Shown here piece after piece: positions 40,718 through 49,288 of a stretch of 56,861 bases of DNA; the first letter of the stretch is position 1; every line of letters begins with the position of its first letter. The notes under the pieces were generated by a model, which made no database searches, was not told the DNA's origin, and saw nothing but the letters and a program-made list of their open reading frames with translations. Source of the stretch: an uncultured Eubacteriales bacterium (GTDB lineage Bacteria > Bacillota > Clostridia > Oscillospirales > Oscillospiraceae); assembly GCA_900316255.1 (NCBI GenBank), contig ONCI01000011.1, positions 1 to 56,861 of the forward strand, written 5' to 3'. Both the position numbers and the translations under genes were made by a program.

Positions 40718-43684
40718 ATGGAGCAGAGAGAAAAACGGATGTTTGCCTTTGCGCTTGCGCTGCTCCTTTGCCTCAGCCTGCTGCCCACTGCGGCACTGGC
40801 GGAGGAGCCGGAGGGGAGCATTGCGCCCGTGGAAGAATCGGGGCGAATCGGCGAGACCGAGGACGTGATCCCGATCATCGACTCCGGTCCTTGCGGCGAC
40901 AGTGTGAACTGGCGCCTTACGGAAAACGGCGCTCTGGTCATCCTGGGCAGCGGGGACATGTGGGATTATACGGTGCAGAACGCCCCCAAGTGGATGAGCA
41001 GCTATGCCAGACAGATCACCCGGATCGTGGTGATGGAGGGCGTCACCGGCATCGGAGAAAAGGCCTTCTTCACCGGACCCTATCAAATCAGACCCGAGGA
41101 GATCCTTTTGCCCCAGAGCCTGAAAAAGATCGGAAACTTCGCTTTTACCCTTTCCGTTTATGGAAACCTCACACTGCCTGACGGACTGCAGGAGATCGGG
41201 GAGGACGCTTTTGAAGCCTGCCGGATCACCGACGAACTGCGGATCCCCGGGACGGTACAGCGGATCGGAAGCTTTGCATTTCTGGACTGCGATGAGTTGG
41301 AGAGCCTGGTCCTGGCGGAAGGCGTAAAAGAGATCGGAAGTCAAGCCTTTGCCCGCTGCGGCAGCCTCAAGGAGGTGCGCATCCCCGCAAGCGTTACGTC
41401 CATCGGTTACCGGGCCTTCGGCGTCGGTCTCGATTCCCTGACGGATGTCTACTACGGAGGCAGCCTTGCGGATTGGAAACAAATCGCAGCCGATGAAGCA
41501 GTGATGCCTTCTGCCAGGGTGCACTGTGCAGACGGGGACATTGTGCCCCATACGGCGGACCACTGCGGAGATGATCTGATTTGGAGCCTGGACGAAAACG
41601 GCGTGCTTCTTATCAGCGGCTCCGGAGACATGTGGGACTATGATGTTGAGAATCCGCCCTGGTGGGAAGAGCTGGCGCAGATCCGGGAACTGCAGATTCT
41701 GCCCGGCGTCTCCGGGATCGGAACCCATGCCTTTAGCGGCTGCAGCGATCTGGAGCGGGTAAGCATCCCGGAGGGCGTCACCAGGATCGGACAAAACGCA
41801 TTTAGTGGATGTAAGGCGCTGCAGGAGATCGATCTTCCGGTGAGCCTTCGGACCATCGAGGAGTGTGCGTTTATCGGCAGCGGCCTGGTAAACGTCAGGA
41901 TCCCAGAGGGCGTTGCCAGATTGGACCGTGCAGCGTTTTATGATTGCAAAAACCTGAAGTCTGTGTATGTACCGGGGAGTATTGACTGCGTTGGCGAATC
42001 AGCGTTCACAGGTTGTGAGGCGCTTGTGAGTGTCAGCCTGGGAGAGGGCGTGTGTGTCCTGGAGGAGCATACCTTCTTCCGGTGCCGCAGCTTGAAAGAA
42101 GTCCGCTTTCCCTCATCGGTCACGGAAATCGGGAACTGGGCGTTTTGCCATTGCACCGACTTGACCCGGATCCATTTTGACGGACAAGCTCCCAGCGTTG
42201 GACAGGATGCCTTTCTGAATGTTGTAGCCACGGCATGGTACCCGGCGGAAGATCCCAGCTGGACTGAAGAAATCCGCCAGAGCTATGGTGACACGATCAG
42301 CTGGGTCCCCTACGATGCGGCCATTACCGGCTCGTGCGGAGACGATCTGGACTGGATCCTGGAAGAAGACGGCACTTTGAGCCTTTCCGGAACCGGAGCC
42401 ATGTGGGAAGGGCAGCCTTGGTTGGAATATCTACAGCAGATCCGGCGTGTGGACTTGCCCGAGGGGCTCACCGCCATCGGGGAAAATGCCTTCTCGAGCT
42501 GTTCCGCCCTCAAAGGGGTTAGGATCCCGGCCAGCCTGCAGCAGATCGGGGAGAACGCGTTCTCCGCCTGCGCGGCGCTGGAAAGAGTGGATTACGGCAG
42601 CTCGCAGGAAGCCTGGGCCGACATCCGGATCGGAAGCGGAAATGAACCCCTGGAAGAGGCCACGCTGTACTACTCTGCCTCCGGTACCTGCGGCGATGCG
42701 ATGACCTGGGAACTCTCCGAGGGCGTTTTGGAGCTCCGCGGCAGGGCAGCAATGTGGAACTACAGCGCTGACACCCGCCCCGGTTGGTATGAAGCAAGCT
42801 CGATCATCGATCGGATCGTGATCGAGGAAGGGATCTCGCTTCTTGGCTCCTATGCCTTCTGTGACCTGGCAGTGAAAAGAGTTGAAATGCCGTGGACTGT
42901 GACGCACATCGGGAGTTATGCTTTCTATGGCACAAAACTGACAGAGATCGTTTTCCCACAAACAGCCTCTTACATAGGCGACTATGCCTTTGGCAATTGC
43001 AGCGAACTTCGCCGCGTCACAGTGCCGAATTGCTATGTCAGAATCAGCCCCTATGTCTTCTCCGGCTGCGAAGCTTTGACGGATATTACTGTGGATGAGG
43101 GCAACGCAAATTACCAGTCTGCGGACGGCGTGCTGTTCAACAAAGGCGCAACAAGCCTGGTGCTCTATCCCGCGGGAAAGACCCAGAGCTCCTACAGCAT
43201 CCCGGCGGGGGTGGCGGGCATCGCCATCGGGGCCTTCGATGGCTGCAGGACCCTGGAGAGCCTGACGATCCCGGAGGGGGTGACAAGCATCGGCAGCAAT
43301 GCGTTCAGAAACTGCACCGGCCTTGTCAGCGTGACGATCCCTGCAAGCCTGGAGACAAACGGGAGCCTTTCCTTTGCGCAGTGCGAAGCTCTGACCGATC
43401 TTTACTACGGCGACACCGTGGAAGCGTGGCAGACCCTGAGCATCGAATATCCGCCTCACCGGGTCACGGTTCACTGCACCGACGGGGTGTTCCTTTCCCC
43501 GGTCACCGGTGACCTGAACGGAGATGGGGCGCTGAACGGGCTGGACCTGCTGCAGCTGCGCAAATACCTGGTGGGAGTGCAGCCAACTGCCGATCCGATG
43601 GCCTCCGACTTGAACGGGGACGGTGCGGTCACGATCCTGGACCTGGTTCGGCTGCGGAAGCTGCTGGTCGGGGCGACAGATTGA
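40718..43684 (+). CDS. Secreted BspA-type leucine-rich repeat protein with a dockerin
   Basis: A 988-residue secreted protein. Signal peptide: residues 1-28, cut near ALA-EE; the mature start EEPEGSIAPV resembles that of the upstream neighbour (EEEGSIAPV). The body is a series of BspA/LRR_5 leucine-rich repeats (AFxxCxxLxxVxIPxxVxxIG pattern) with four copies of a CGDxxxWxLxExGxLxIxGxGxMW module at residues 58, 282, 538 and 656. The C-terminus, 931-985, is a dockerin (two DLNGDGA loops). BspA repeats bind host or bacterial surfaces in other species. GAGGGGAGG is about eight bases before the ATG. Confidence 0.88.
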   Translation: MEQREKRMFAFALALLLCLSLLPTAALAEEPEGSIAPVEESGRIGETEDVIPIIDSGPCGDSVNWRLTENGALVILGSGDMWDYTVQNAPKWMSSYARQITRIVVMEGVTGIGEKAFFTGPYQIRPEEILLPQSLKKIGNFAFTLSVYGNLTLPDGLQEIGEDAFEACRITDELRIPGTVQRIGSFAFLDCDELESLVLAEGVKEIGSQAFARCGSLKEVRIPASVTSIGYRAFGVGLDSLTDVYYGGSLADWKQIAADEAVMPSARVHCADGDIVPHTADHCGDDLIWSLDENGVLLISGSGDMWDYDVENPPWWEELAQIRELQILPGVSGIGTHAFSGCSDLERVSIPEGVTRIGQNAFSGCKALQEIDLPVSLRTIEECAFIGSGLVNVRIPEGVARLDRAAFYDCKNLKSVYVPGSIDCVGESAFTGCEALVSVSLGEGVCVLEEHTFFRCRSLKEVRFPSSVTEIGNWAFCHCTDLTRIHFDGQAPSVGQDAFLNVVATAWYPAEDPSWTEEIRQSYGDTISWVPYDAAITGSCGDDLDWILEEDGTLSLSGTGAMWEGQPWLEYLQQIRRVDLPEGLTAIGENAFSSCSALKGVRIPASLQQIGENAFSACAALERVDYGSSQEAWADIRIGSGNEPLEEATLYYSASGTCGDAMTWELSEGVLELRGRAAMWNYSADTRPGWYEASSIIDRIVIEEGISLLGSYAFCDLAVKRVEMPWTVTHIGSYAFYGTKLTEIVFPQTASYIGDYAFGNCSELRRVTVPNCYVRISPYVFSGCEALTDITVDEGNANYQSADGVLFNKGATSLVLYPAGKTQSSYSIPAGVAGIAIGAFDGCRTLESLTIPEGVTSIGSNAFRNCTGLVSVTIPASLETNGSLSFAQCEALTDLYYGDTVEAWQTLSIEYPPHRVTVHCTDGVFLSPVTGDLNGDGALNGLDLLQLRKYLVGVQPTADPMASDLNGDGAVTILDLVRLRKLLVGATD

Positions 43685-43700
43685 GTAACAGAGAAAAAGC

Positions 43701-43740
43701 AAAAATCATCCCCGCGGTGGACGCCGCGGGGATGATTTTT
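43701..43740. terminator. Strong intrinsic terminator after the BspA-dockerin gene
   Basis: A 17-bp perfect stem, AAAAATCATCCCCGCGG with CCGCGGGGATGATTTTT, six-base loop. Confidence 0.9.
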
Positions 43741-43748
43741 GATGGAGC

Positions 43749-43777
43749 TTGTCATTTGAGCGCCGATGGGGTACAAT
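43749..43777 (+). promoter_or_regulatory. Promoter of the aminopeptidase gene
   Basis: TTGTCA (43749-43754), 17 bases, TACAAT (43772-43777), about 60 bases before the ATG. Confidence 0.7.
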
Positions 43778-43836
43778 ATGGCCATCAATCAAACCCGGCA
43801 ATGATGGCATTTGCGCCGAGACAGAGGAGGATATGC

Positions 43837-45072
43837 ATGAAAGTCACACAGGAGATTCTGCAGAGTTACGCGAGACTGATCGCCCGCTCCGGGGCCAACG
43901 TCCAGCCGGGACAGGTGGTGCAGCTGAGCATTTCCGTGGAGCAGGCGCCCTTTGCCCTGCTGCTGGCGGAGGAATGCTATGAGGCGGGAGCCAAAAAGGT
44001 CAACGTGGAGTGGCAGAGCGACGGACTGTCCCGCCTGCATTTTCAATATGCGGCGCAGGAGACCCTGGGCACGGTGCTGCCCTGGGAGGAGGCCAAGGCC
44101 AAACAGATGGTGGAGGACCTGCCCTGCCGCATCTATATCGCCTCCGAGGACCCGGACGCCCTGGCGGGCATTTCCCCGGACAAGCTCTCTTTTGTGGGCC
44201 GCAGCCGGGCCAGGGTGCTCAAGCCCTACCGCAACGCCATCGACGGCAAGCACCAGTGGACCATAGCGGCCTACCCCTCGGAGAAGTGGGCGAAGAAGTG
44301 CTTCCCGGAGGACGACGCCGAAACGGCGGTGCAGAAGCTCTGGGACGCGGTGCTGAAGACCGTGCGCATCGACGGGGAGCATGACGCGGTGGCGGCCTGG
44401 AAGGCCCACTCGGATTTCATCACGGCCAAGGCGGCCTGGCTCAATGAGCAGGATTTCCGCTTCCTGCGCTACAGCAGCGCCAACGGCACGGACTTCACCG
44501 TGGAGCTGATCACCGGCGCCAGATGGGAGGGAGCCGGCGCGGTGAACAAGGTAAACGGCGCGGCCTACATCCCCAATATGCCCACGGAGGAGATCTTCAC
44601 CTCGCCTCTGGCGGGGAGCTGCGAGGGGACGCTGGTGAGCACCAAGCCCTTAAGCTGGAACAGCCAGCTGATCGAGAACTTCTCCATCACCTTTGCCAAT
44701 GGGAAAGCGGTTTCCTGCAGGGCCGAAAAGGGCCAGGAGCTGCTGGAAAAGATGATCGCCATGGACGAAAACGCCTGCATGCTGGGCGAGGTGGCCCTGG
44801 TCCCCAAGGAGAGCCCGGTGAACCAGTGCGGCTTCCTGTTCTATGAGACCCTGTTTGACGAAAACGCCTGCTGCCATGTGGCCTTGGGCGCGGGCTTCAA
44901 GGAGGTCCTGCCGAATGGGGACGATCTCAGCACGGAAGAGGCAAAGGCGCAGGGCATCAACGATTCCATCATCCACGTGGACTTCATGGTGGGCAGCGAC
45001 GACCTCGCCATCGACGGCGTCCGAGCGGACGGGACCGTGGTCCCCGTCTTCCGTGACGGAACCTGGGCCTGA
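43837..45072 (+). CDS. Aminopeptidase, M29 (AmpS/thermophilic) family
   Basis: A 411-residue cytoplasmic metal-dependent aminopeptidase that removes N-terminal residues from peptides. M29 features: a start with RSGANVQPGQVVQLSISVEQ, AKKVNVEWQSDG near 50, PNMPTEEIFTSP near 248 holding the first Glu ligand, GEVALVPKESPVNQ near 315, and the last metal block HVALGAGF...DFMVGSDDL near 345-385 with its His and Asp residues. Length matches AmpS. The ATG at 43837 follows GAGGAGG. It converges on the PLP gene and shares the hairpin after its stop. Confidence 0.92.
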   Translation: MKVTQEILQSYARLIARSGANVQPGQVVQLSISVEQAPFALLLAEECYEAGAKKVNVEWQSDGLSRLHFQYAAQETLGTVLPWEEAKAKQMVEDLPCRIYIASEDPDALAGISPDKLSFVGRSRARVLKPYRNAIDGKHQWTIAAYPSEKWAKKCFPEDDAETAVQKLWDAVLKTVRIDGEHDAVAAWKAHSDFITAKAAWLNEQDFRFLRYSSANGTDFTVELITGARWEGAGAVNKVNGAAYIPNMPTEEIFTSPLAGSCEGTLVSTKPLSWNSQLIENFSITFANGKAVSCRAEKGQELLEKMIAMDENACMLGEVALVPKESPVNQCGFLFYETLFDENACCHVALGAGFKEVLPNGDDLSTEEAKAQGINDSIIHVDFMVGSDDLAIDGVRADGTVVPVFRDGTWA

Positions 45073-45080
45073 ACCCATCA

Positions 45081-45127
45081 CAAACAAATCCCCCGGAAAG
45101 CTTAGCTTTCTGGGGGATTTGTTTGTC
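45081..45127. terminator. Bidirectional terminator between convergent genes
   Basis: Long stem with CAAACAAATCCCCC and GGGGGATTTGTTTG arms around a GAAAG/CTTTC inner stem; A/T runs at both ends. Confidence 0.9.
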
Positions 45128-46460
45128 AGAGCACAACGTCCAGCTCTTCAATGCCGTAATAGCCAAAGAGCGCCAGGGCTTCCGTGCCGAGCCGCTCGCC
45201 GCAGACGGCGATGGGCACGGCGGGGGGACAGCCTACGCAGGGCGTGGCCAGGATCCGACCCAGGCAGCGCTCCGCCGGCAGCGTCTCAAAGGGAGAGAGC
45301 AGCGCCTCCCGGGGGGAGAGCACCGACTGAGGTGTCGGCAGGGGAGGAGGCGTCGTTTGAATGGCAGGCAGGCGCGGCAGAGACAGGAGAAAAGATTCCA
45401 GGCGCCTGAGCTCCGCCTCGGTATTCTCCGGCGTGAACATCAGCACCAGGTGGTCCGGGTCGGAAAACTCCGCCACGATCCCTGCCCCCTGCAAAAGAAC
45501 AGCCAGGTCTTCGCCGGTATAGCCGAAGGGCTTTGGCAGCAGGCAGAGCTTCAGTGGCTCCTGACCGTAAAGCGTCCATCCTCCGGTTCGGAGCGAAGCT
45601 TTCAAGGCTTCCACCTTCGCCGCCGTCTCCCGGATACGACCGGGATACGCTCCCGCCAGAAGGGGGTTCACCGCGTCCAGAGACTGGAGGATCAGGTAGG
45701 AGGGGCTGGTGCTGGCAAAGAGGGCCAGGGCCTGCTCCGCCATGGGCAGCAGCTCCTTTGGGCAGCTGTGGGAGAGATGCAGCCAGGCCCCACCCGTCAG
45801 CACCGGCAGCGTCTTGTGGGCAGAGTCGCAGCAGAGATCCGCTCCCTGATCCAGGGGGTGCTTGGAGGGGGAGAGGAATTTCAAATAAGCGCCGTGGGCG
45901 TTGTCCACCAGGAGCAGAGCCCCGTGACGACGACAGAGCTCCGCGTATGGCGCAAGGTCCAGGCAGTTGCCCAGATAATCGGGGCTGGTGAGATAGACCG
46001 CGGCGGGAGCGCTTTCGGGATCGGAAAACAGCGCTTCCAGCTCCGAAAGCGTGGGGACACAGGAGAGCAGGGAGGGGCCGCAGCCGATCCAGCGAAGCTC
46101 CAGGTCCAGGAGAGCTGCAGCCTCCAGAAAGACCCGGTGGGCGTTGCGCCCCGCGGCGACGCGCGGGGGAAGCCCCCGGAGCCTGGCATAGAGCAGACTG
46201 AGCTGCAGCATGGCCCGGATGCAGAGCGAGGACCCCTCGGCGCTGTAGAACGTGCGGGCGCTGCCAAAGAGGGAGGCGGCGTTCTCTTCGCTCTCCCGGA
46301 TGAGGCCCCGGGCGTGGTACAGCACGTCCGCCCCGGGGATCTCGGTGATGTCCATGGGCTCCGGTCCCAACAGCACACGGCCCTTGTGCCCGGGCATGTG
46401 CAGGCGGAGAGCCTCACGTTCCCGGTAGTCCCGGACGAAATCGCAGATGGGGGTATTCAT
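45126..46460 (-). CDS. PLP-dependent enzyme, Orn/Lys/Arg decarboxylase fold (class I)
   Basis: A 444-residue fold-type I PLP enzyme. The start LHMPGHKGRV near 22 and the PLP-Lys motif CDSAHKTLPVLTGG with Lys216 are those of the SpeA/Orn-Lys-Arg decarboxylase family; LLVDNAHGAY carries the PLP-ring Asp186. The C-terminal domain is short, so it resembles the small Firmicute paralogues of YaaO type. Its substrate (arginine, lysine, ornithine or another) is uncertain. The ATG overlaps the stop of the SCIFF maturase (ATGA), so expression is coupled to it, though a functional link is only inference. The upstream part of this frame is not coding. Confidence 0.85.
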   Translation of the reverse strand: MNTPICDFVRDYREREALRLHMPGHKGRVLLGPEPMDITEIPGADVLYHARGLIRESEENAASLFGSARTFYSAEGSSLCIRAMLQLSLLYARLRGLPPRVAAGRNAHRVFLEAAALLDLELRWIGCGPSLLSCVPTLSELEALFSDPESAPAAVYLTSPDYLGNCLDLAPYAELCRRHGALLLVDNAHGAYLKFLSPSKHPLDQGADLCCDSAHKTLPVLTGGAWLHLSHSCPKELLPMAEQALALFASTSPSYLILQSLDAVNPLLAGAYPGRIRETAAKVEALKASLRTGGWTLYGQEPLKLCLLPKPFGYTGEDLAVLLQGAGIVAEFSDPDHLVLMFTPENTEAELRRLESFLLSLPRLPAIQTTPPPLPTPQSVLSPREALLSPFETLPAERCLGRILATPCVGCPPAVPIAVCGERLGTEALALFGYYGIEELDVVL

Positions 46461-47830
46461 CGGCCTTCGGCGGCGCGGGCCACGGCCAGCATAATGGCGC
46501 ACTCCATGCGCTTGCGGAAGAGCTCGCAGCCGGACTCGTAGACGCCGGTGATGGCGCCGGTGGCGTGGTAGGCGTTGGCCGCGCAGCCGCCGGAGCAGTA
46601 GAGCTTGGCCCAGCAGTCCTGACATTCGGGCTTGGCATAGACATTGCAGGCGGCAAACTCGCTCTGGACCTCCGGGTTGTCCAGCCCGTTCCAGATGTCG
46701 CCCAGCTTGAAGCGCTCCTCGCCCACGAACTGGTGACAGGGATAGAGATCGCCCCAGGGAGTGACCGCCATATACTCCGTGCCGGAGCCGCAGCCGGAGA
46801 TGCGTTTATAGATGCAGGGCCCGCCGGCCAGGTCGATCATATAGTGATAGAAGGTGAAGGGACGGCCTTCCCGGTCCCGCTGCAGCATCAGATCCGCCAG
46901 TTCCTCATACTGCTGCTTCACGATCTCGATATCCGCCGGGGTGAGGGCGGAGGGATCCTCCGGGGCGCAGACCACCGGCTCCATGCTGAGCTCGGTGAAG
47001 CCCAGGTCCAGCATCTGGCGGATGTCCTGGACGAAGTCCGGGTTCTGGTGGGTGAAGGTGCCGCGCATGTAGTAGTTTTTGCCGCCCCGGGCCGCCACCA
47101 GCTTCTGGAACTTGGGCACGATCCGCTCCCAGCTGCCGTTGCCGGCGTAGTCCACCCGGTAGCGGTCGTGGATCTCCTTGCGGCCGTCCAGGGAGAGGAC
47201 CACATTGCTCATCTCCCGGTTGGCAAAGTCGATCACGTCATCATCAATGAGCATGCCGTTGGTGGTGAGGGTGAAGCGGAAGTTCTTGCCGGCCTCTTTC
47301 TCCCGGGAGCGGGCATAGGCCACCAGGTCCTTCACCACCTGGAAGTTCATCAGCGGCTCGCCGCCGAAGAAGTCCACTTCCAGGTTCCGGCGCTTGCCGG
47401 AGTGTTCGATGAGAAAGTCCAGGGCGCGCTTTCCCACTTCGAAGCTCATGACAGCCCGGTCGCCGTGATATTTGCCCTGGCTGGCGAAGCAGTAGGAGCA
47501 GTTCAGGTTGCAGGTGTGGGCCACGTGCAGGCAGAGGGCCTTGATGACCCCGGCGCTCTTCTCCTTGAATTTGCCCGCCATGGGGGCAAAGGTATCGGGC
47601 GTGAAGAGCTGGCCCTCGTCCCGGAGGGCTTCGATCTGCGCATAGCAGCCGGCGATCTCTTCGGCGGGGACAGCGGGATAGCGCTGGGCTATGTCGGAAA
47701 GGAGCTGCTCCTTTGGCATGCTCTCAAAGCCCGCGATCAGGTCGTAGGCCAGCTCGTCCACCGCGTGCACGGCGCCGGAGCAGATGTCCAGGACGATGTT
47801 GTAGCCGCCCAGTTTGTATGGATGGATCAT
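46457..47830 (-). CDS. scfB: SCIFF-peptide maturase, radical SAM/SPASM protein
   Basis: A 457-residue radical SAM enzyme. The N-terminal ~95 residues are a peptide-recognition (RRE-type) region. The [4Fe-4S]-SAM motif is CNLNCSYC with Cys107, Cys111 and Cys114; a SPASM-type domain at the C-terminus holds more cysteines (CGSGTEYMAVTPWGDLYPCH and CQDCWAKLYCSGGC). The family installs thioether links between Cys and other residues of the SCIFF peptide, which lies just upstream. The ATG at 47830 follows GAGGAG; a terminator-like hairpin lies between it and the peptide gene. An upstream in-frame start at 47869 would overlap that hairpin and is unlikely. Confidence 0.95.
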   Translation of the reverse strand: MIHPYKLGGYNIVLDICSGAVHAVDELAYDLIAGFESMPKEQLLSDIAQRYPAVPAEEIAGCYAQIEALRDEGQLFTPDTFAPMAGKFKEKSAGVIKALCLHVAHTCNLNCSYCFASQGKYHGDRAVMSFEVGKRALDFLIEHSGKRRNLEVDFFGGEPLMNFQVVKDLVAYARSREKEAGKNFRFTLTTNGMLIDDDVIDFANREMSNVVLSLDGRKEIHDRYRVDYAGNGSWERIVPKFQKLVAARGGKNYYMRGTFTHQNPDFVQDIRQMLDLGFTELSMEPVVCAPEDPSALTPADIEIVKQQYEELADLMLQRDREGRPFTFYHYMIDLAGGPCIYKRISGCGSGTEYMAVTPWGDLYPCHQFVGEERFKLGDIWNGLDNPEVQSEFAACNVYAKPECQDCWAKLYCSGGCAANAYHATGAITGVYESGCELFRKRMECAIMLAVARAAEGR

Positions 47831-47852
47831 GGATATGTTCTCCTCAAAAATC

Positions 47853-47885
47853 ATAAAAAATGCCGCCATGTTTCATGGCGGCATT
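47853..47885 (-). terminator. Terminator/attenuator between the SCIFF peptide and its maturase
   Basis: On the minus strand AATGCCGCCATG and CATGGCGGCATT form a 12-bp stem with a three-base loop followed by about six T. It lies inside the transcript between the peptide stop and the maturase start. Partial termination would give more peptide mRNA than maturase mRNA. Confidence 0.75.
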
Positions 47886-47899
47886 CAAGCTTTTCCCGA

Positions 47900-48046
47900 T
47901 CAGTCCTCGGTGTTCTCGCACTTCTGGTTGGCAATACCGCAGCTGGTCTTGCAGGCAGACTGGCAAGAGGTCTGGCACTCGCCGCAGCCGCCGTTGGCAG
48001 CGCTGTCACAGAGATTGCGGGTCTTCAGGGTGACGATGTGTTCCAT
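47900..48046 (-). CDS. scfA: SCIFF ribosomal peptide precursor (six cysteines in forty-five)
   Basis: A 48-residue peptide read directly from sequence, start preceded by GGAGG eight bases away. It reads MEHIVTLKTRNL at the N-terminus and has the SCIFF core GCGECQTSCQSACKTSCG, with six Cys at residues 21, 24, 28, 32, 36 and 43; a seventh Cys is at 13. This is the hallmark of the SCIFF (TIGR03973) family, which is nearly universal in Clostridia and is modified by radical SAM enzymes to a thioether-bridged (ranthipeptide-type) product. The gene is directly before its maturase and has an excellent promoter. The function of the mature peptide is not settled. Confidence 0.96.
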   Translation of the reverse strand: MEHIVTLKTRNLCDSAANGGCGECQTSCQSACKTSCGIANQKCENTED

Positions 48047-48084
48047 GTTTAAGTCCTCCAAAAGGTTTTTTCAGATTCCCTCTT

Positions 48085-48113
48085 TTTATACCACGCATTG
48101 CCCCGCAAGTCAA
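48085..48113 (-). promoter_or_regulatory. Sigma-A promoter of the SCIFF operon
   Basis: Minus-strand TTGACT (48108-48113), 17 bases, TATAAA (48085-48090), about 40 bases before the peptide start. Confidence 0.85.
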
Positions 48114-48216
48114 GATTTGCGCTTCTTTTTTTGCGGAAGGGGAGGAAAATGAGGAAGAAGAGAAGGACCGGGCTGCGCAAAAAGAGATCCCGGATCGACG
48201 GCTTTCCGTCTGACGG

Positions 48217-48996
48217 CTATGTGTTGATCGGGCGCAGGGGCAGCGTGCCGATCAGCTGCAGCCCCAGCTCGTTTGCCAGTTCGATCGCCTTCTCTTCGCT
48301 CTGTGGATCCAGGACATGCTCCGGCCTGTGGGCGTCACTGCCGAGGATCACACTGTTGCCCTCCTCCGCGGCGATGCGCCAGAAGCAGCTGTTGGGATAG
48401 TGTCGGCCCTCCCGCAGCCCCAGCAGATTGATCTCCAGGGGCGTGTCCGTCTGCTTCGCCGCGCGGCAGAGCTTTCGCATCTCCCCGGCAAAGATCGCTT
48501 CGCTCCCCACGTAGTGAAAGAGATCCGGGTGGGCAAAATAGGTAAAAAGCCCGGTTTGCAGGGCTTCGATCGTCTGGGCCACATAGCGCTCCAGCTCCCT
48601 GCGGTCCGGACAGGGCCTGCCGCTGTAGCTGTCTCCGATCTCGTTGCCGAGAAAATGCTGGCCGAGGATCATATACTCTACACCGTTTTCCCGGAGCAAT
48701 TCCAGCAGACGGGGAAAATACCGGGGGTAAAACTCCGCCTCCACGCCCAGGTGGATCTCCAGCCGATCCCGATATTCCTCCGCCAGGGCGCGGACCGCTT
48801 CCGCATAGTCCGGCAGTTCCTCCGGCTTCATGCGCATGGGCCGGTTCCGCGGTTCGCTGTCGAAAAAGTCATAGGGCGTGTGATCGGAAAAGCCGAGTAT
48901 TTTCAGGCCTGCGGATAACGCTGCCTCCGCATAGTCTCTCTCCCGGCCCTCGGCGTGGCCGCAGCGGAAGGTATGGGTATGGTAATTTGCAATCAT
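48217..48996 (-). CDS. PHP-domain histidinol-phosphatase (HisJ/HisK type)
   Basis: A 259-residue metallophosphatase with the PHP fold. Metal ligands are visible as NYHTHTFRCGHAEG (HTH and the third His) near residues 4-17, GFSDHTPY near 36-42, HLGVEAEFYPRY near 80, and HPDLF near 152 with a C-terminal SDAHRPEHV near 222. These match histidinol-phosphatase (last-but-one step of His biosynthesis), although PHP phosphoesterases are functionally mixed and no other his genes are in this window. Transcription would be separate from the SCIFF unit. Confidence 0.85.
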   Translation of the reverse strand: MIANYHTHTFRCGHAEGRERDYAEAALSAGLKILGFSDHTPYDFFDSEPRNRPMRMKPEELPDYAEAVRALAEEYRDRLEIHLGVEAEFYPRYFPRLLELLRENGVEYMILGQHFLGNEIGDSYSGRPCPDRRELERYVAQTIEALQTGLFTYFAHPDLFHYVGSEAIFAGEMRKLCRAAKQTDTPLEINLLGLREGRHYPNSCFWRIAAEEGNSVILGSDAHRPEHVLDPQSEEKAIELANELGLQLIGTLPLRPINT

Positions 48997-49042
48997 GGTC
49001 GATTCTCCGGCGCTTTTTTCTGCATTCTACCACAGCGGCGCG

Positions 49043-49080
49043 AAAACGGCAATCGCCCGGAGCGGACGATTGCCGTTTTT
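49043..49080. terminator. Intrinsic terminator in the hisJ-dehydrogenase gap
   Basis: AAAACGGCAATCG and CGATTGCCGTTTTT arms. On the minus strand it lies between the dehydrogenase stop and the hisJ start, so it most likely terminates the dehydrogenase transcript. Confidence 0.8.
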
Positions 49081-49155
49081 GTGTTTGTTTTATACGAATG
49101 TCTGATAAGAAGCTATAAAAAGATTCCGAGGCAGAATTGTGCCAGACGAGGCGCC

Positions 49156-49225
49156 TTCCGCAGAGCATAATGGAGATATATGGTCAAGGATTCCGCAGAG
49201 CATAATGGAGATATATGGTCAAGGA
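49156..49225. repeat. Perfect 35-base tandem duplication
   Basis: Two identical, adjacent 35-base units (49156-49190 and 49191-49225), each beginning TTCCGCAGAG and ending GGTCAAGGA. They lie in the intergenic region before the 2-hydroxyacid dehydrogenase stop; no gene is disrupted. Confidence 0.95.
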
Positions 49226-49288
49226 AGGCAACGAAGGCTGACGCAATTCTGGCCGGAAGACTTTAAAGATTTCTATCAGATATTCGTA

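Noticed and set aside
48100..48216. Short plus-strand frame upstream of hisJ stop region
   Set aside because: Basic low-complexity product (Arg/Lys) that is a shadow of the SCIFF promoter region.
49156..49225. Tandem repeat considered as a CRISPR remnant
   Set aside because: Units are directly adjacent with no spacer, no cas genes, only two copies.
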